Shown here: piece by piece, positions 62,209-64,000 of the stretch
How positions within the stretch are numbered: the stretch's first letter is position 1
Layout of the letters: the number at the start of each line of letters is the position of its first letter
Assembly: GCF_013369485.1 (NCBI RefSeq)
Contig: NZ_JABWEB010000004.1
Location: 351,913 to 415,912 of the forward strand
Direction of reading: 5' to 3'
Length of the DNA: 64,000 nucleotides
Origin: Massilia sp. BJB1822
GTDB taxonomy: Bacteria > Pseudomonadota > Gammaproteobacteria > Burkholderiales > Burkholderiaceae_D
The notes under the pieces: generated by a model
Database searches by the model: none
What the model was told of the DNA's origin: nothing
What the model saw: only the letters and a program-made list of their open reading frames with translations
Translations under genes and position numbers: made by a program

Positions 62209-63333
62209 TTACTGGGCCAGCTCCAGCCAGCCGTCGTGATACCAGGCGTACAGGGCTTCCATCACGTCTTCCGAGGCGGCGGCCACGCCGGCGCCGTCGA
62301 GGGCGCGGCTATTGGCCAGGGTTTCCAGCGTCACCTTGTCGGATTTGCCGATGGCAAAGGATTCGCCATTGATGAAGACATTCTTGCCACGGTAGAACAT
62401 CTGGCTCTTAAGCGAGAGCTTCACGCCCTTTTTCGCCGCAGTCTGGGCGAAGCGCTCGGTCGTCAGCGGCTTTTCCGGCCCCTTGAAGAAGACATTGTGC
62501 TTCGGCTCGGACAGGTATTCGCCCAGGAAGATGGTCACATCGTCCTCGGTGAAGCGCACCTTGTTCAATTCCTCGGCCACGGTGGCCAGCATGTGTTTCG
62601 GGATTTCGGCTGGCTTGGCGGTCGGCTCCAGTTCCGGATCGCCGTAGATGCCCGGCAGGTCGATGGAATCGCACATGAATTGCAGGAAAGCCTCGCCCAG
62701 CTCCTGGTAGGCCGGCGCGCGGAAGCCGATCGAGTAAGTCTGGCAATCGCCGATGGCGATGCCGTCGTGGGCGTAGTGGGGCGGCAGGTAGAGCATATCG
62801 CCCGGCTCCAGCACGAATTCCTCGGTGGGCTTGAACTTGCTCAGAATCTTCAGCGGCAAGCCTTCGACCAGATCGAGGTTCTTCTGCGGGCCGATGCGCC
62901 AGCGGCGCTGGCCCTGGGCCTGCAGCAGGAACACGTCATACGAGTCGAAGTGCGGGCCGACGCCACCGCCATCGGTGGCGAAGCTGACCATCAGGTCGTC
63001 CAGCCGCGCATCGGGGATGAAGCGGAACTGGCGCAGCAGCTCGTCGGCGCGGGCGTCGTGCAGGTTCACGCCCTGCACCAGCATGGTCCATTCCTTCTGG
63101 CTGCGCGGCGGCAGCTCGGTCAGCGGGCCGTGCTGCAGATCCCATTGGCCGCCGGTCAGCGTGACCAGGCGCGATTCCACATAATCCTTGGTCGCCAGCT
63201 CGGCCAGCGCCTCGACCGGCAGCAGGGGCTGAAAGCCCGGCACAGCCTGACGGATCAGCAAGGGTTTTTTATGCCAGTATTCGCGCAGGAACTGCGCCGG
63301 CGTGATGTCGCCGAGAAGAGTGAGTTTTTTCAT
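62209..63333 (-). CDS. JmjC/cupin ribosomal oxygenase (YcfD/RoxA-type)
   Basis: 374 residues from the ATG at 63333; an upstream frame start at 63480 is a shadow overlapping the slyD promoter. The JmjC iron triad is His128-x-Asp130 (GPHFDSYD) and a distal His at 186 or 189 (YLPPHYAHDG). 2-Oxoglutarate-binding surroundings are QGQRRWRIGPQ. A C-terminal dimerisation/winged-helix-like part follows (about 250-374). YcfD hydroxylates an arginine of ribosomal protein L16. The neighbour order slyD, oxygenase, hypothetical gene is typical of betaproteobacteria. Confidence 0.9.
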   Translation of the reverse strand: MKKLTLLGDITPAQFLREYWHKKPLLIRQAVPGFQPLLPVEALAELATKDYVESRLVTLTGGQWDLQHGPLTELPPRSQKEWTMLVQGVNLHDARADELLRQFRFIPDARLDDLMVSFATDGGGVGPHFDSYDVFLLQAQGQRRWRIGPQKNLDLVEGLPLKILSKFKPTEEFVLEPGDMLYLPPHYAHDGIAIGDCQTYSIGFRAPAYQELGEAFLQFMCDSIDLPGIYGDPELEPTAKPAEIPKHMLATVAEELNKVRFTEDDVTIFLGEYLSEPKHNVFFKGPEKPLTTERFAQTAAKKGVKLSLKSQMFYRGKNVFINGESFAIGKSDKVTLETLANSRALDGAGVAAASEDVMEALYAWYHDGWLELAQ

Positions 63334-63425
63334 GGCGCCATTATAGCAACCGGCCGCCGGACGGCGGCGGCCGGACAGCCCAGGAGGTATAATCTGCCTG
63401 CGCTTAAAAACGAAAGGAAGCCATA

Positions 63426-63968
63426 ATGAAGATCGCCAAGAATACCGTCGTGACGGTGAACTACAAACTGTCCGACGCACAGAACAATCTGATCGAAGAC
63501 GGCCGTCAACCCATGGTCTACCTGCACGGTGGCTACGAGAACACCCTGCCCAAGATCGAAGAAGAGCTGGACGGCAAGGAAGTCGGCTACAGCAACACGA
63601 TCCAGATCGAACCTGAAGATGCCTTCGGCGATTACGATGCCAATCTGGTCAAGGTCGAAGACCGCGCCCGCCTGCCCGAGCCGCTGGAAATCGGCATGCA
63701 GTTCGAAGGCATGCCGGACGGCGAAGATGGCGAAGAAGAAGCCATGATCTTCACCGTGACCGAAATCGCCGACGACAAGGTGGTCCTGGACGGCAACCAC
63801 CCGCTGGCCGGCATGGCCCTGCGTTTCGAACTGAAAGTGGCTGAAGTGCGCGCCGCCAGCGAAGAAGAAATCGCCCACGGCCACGTGCACGGCGCCCACG
63901 GCCACCACCACGACGAAGACGACGAAGGCGAAGAGGGCGACCACTTCCGCACCCACCCGATCCACTGA
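63426..63968 (+). CDS. slyD: FKBP-type peptidyl-prolyl isomerase SlyD
   Basis: 180 residues. FKBP core KIAKNTVVTVNYKLSDAQNN, VYLHGGYENTLPKIEEELDGKEVG with the inserted flap domain (IQIEPEDAFGDYDANLV...DNHPLAG-type GNHPLAGMALRFELKV). The C-terminus is rich in His, Asp and Glu (HGHVHGAHGHHHDEDDEGE), a nickel-binding tail as in E. coli SlyD. It assists protein folding and nickel delivery to hydrogenase. GAAAGGAAG precedes the ATG. A terminator-like A-rich end follows outside the gene near the window edge. Confidence 0.95.
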   Translation: MKIAKNTVVTVNYKLSDAQNNLIEDGRQPMVYLHGGYENTLPKIEEELDGKEVGYSNTIQIEPEDAFGDYDANLVKVEDRARLPEPLEIGMQFEGMPDGEDGEEEAMIFTVTEIADDKVVLDGNHPLAGMALRFELKVAEVRAASEEEIAHGHVHGAHGHHHDEDDEGEEGDHFRTHPIH

Positions 63969-64000
63969 TCGCGTCCCGCAAGTCAAAAAAGGCGAACCCC

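Overview
The window is high-GC, gene-dense chromosomal DNA from a betaproteobacterium. It most resembles the Oxalobacteraceae (Massilia/Duganella/Janthinobacterium type). This is inferred from the housekeeping genes and their order (pyrG-kdsA-eno-ftsB, htpX, trpS, dapA-bamC), the SOS polymerase genes imuB and dnaE2, the four large TonB-dependent receptors, and the repeated intergenic palindromes. No rRNA, tRNA, CRISPR array, prophage or insertion sequence was recognised.

Layout. 1-9 kb: the end of imuB, an M61 peptidase, an Hsp20 chaperone gene behind a sigma-32-like promoter and a ROSE-like RNA thermometer, an HtrA protease with an OmpR/QseC-type two-component system, and a CoaD-like/HD-like fusion protein. 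9-20 kb: a chemotaxis receptor, a heme-type TonB receptor with a Fur-like box, a Sel1 lipoprotein, a periplasmic cyclic-nucleotide phosphodiesterase with a PHO box matching the consensus closely, a ParE/RHH toxin-antitoxin pair and a second TonB receptor. 20-28 kb: a PhzF-like protein, a DUF2335 membrane protein with a small partner, dnaE2 behind a LexA box, an orphan CopG-like antitoxin, a lipoprotein, a GNAT enzyme, a Tat-exported deacetylase-like protein and a PRC-barrel protein. 28-32.5 kb: pyrG-kdsA-eno-ftsB. 32.5-40 kb: a Fur-box-preceded heme-type TonB receptor with a HemS-like protein that carries a signal peptide, then a PHO-box-preceded TonB receptor translationally coupled to a Tat-exported glycerophosphodiesterase.

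40.1-50.0 kb is the most unusual part. It is a compact, mostly overlapping co-directional cluster: a thermostable-hemolysin/GNAT-like protein, an AMP-forming ligase, an Fe(II)/2-oxoglutarate oxygenase, an AurF-like diiron oxygenase, two short-chain dehydrogenases, an AraC regulator, an MFS exporter, a ferredoxin and three darcynin-like small proteins. It looks like a small-molecule pathway with no NRPS/PKS module or carrier protein. I do not recognise the product.

50-64 kb returns to housekeeping and maintenance genes: hslO, a gamma-carbonic anhydrase homologue, an alpha/beta hydrolase, a broken YhcG-type nuclease gene, a PHP phosphoesterase, htpX, a YciO/Sua5-like protein, an M50 protease, trpS, a methyltransferase, dapA, bamC, an Ala/Pro-repeat lipoprotein, a ribosomal-oxygenase-type JmjC protein and slyD. 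Several stress regulons can be read from promoter-proximal sites: sigma-32 (hsp20, htpX), Pho (cpdB, receptor-GDPD), Fur (two receptors) and LexA (dnaE2).
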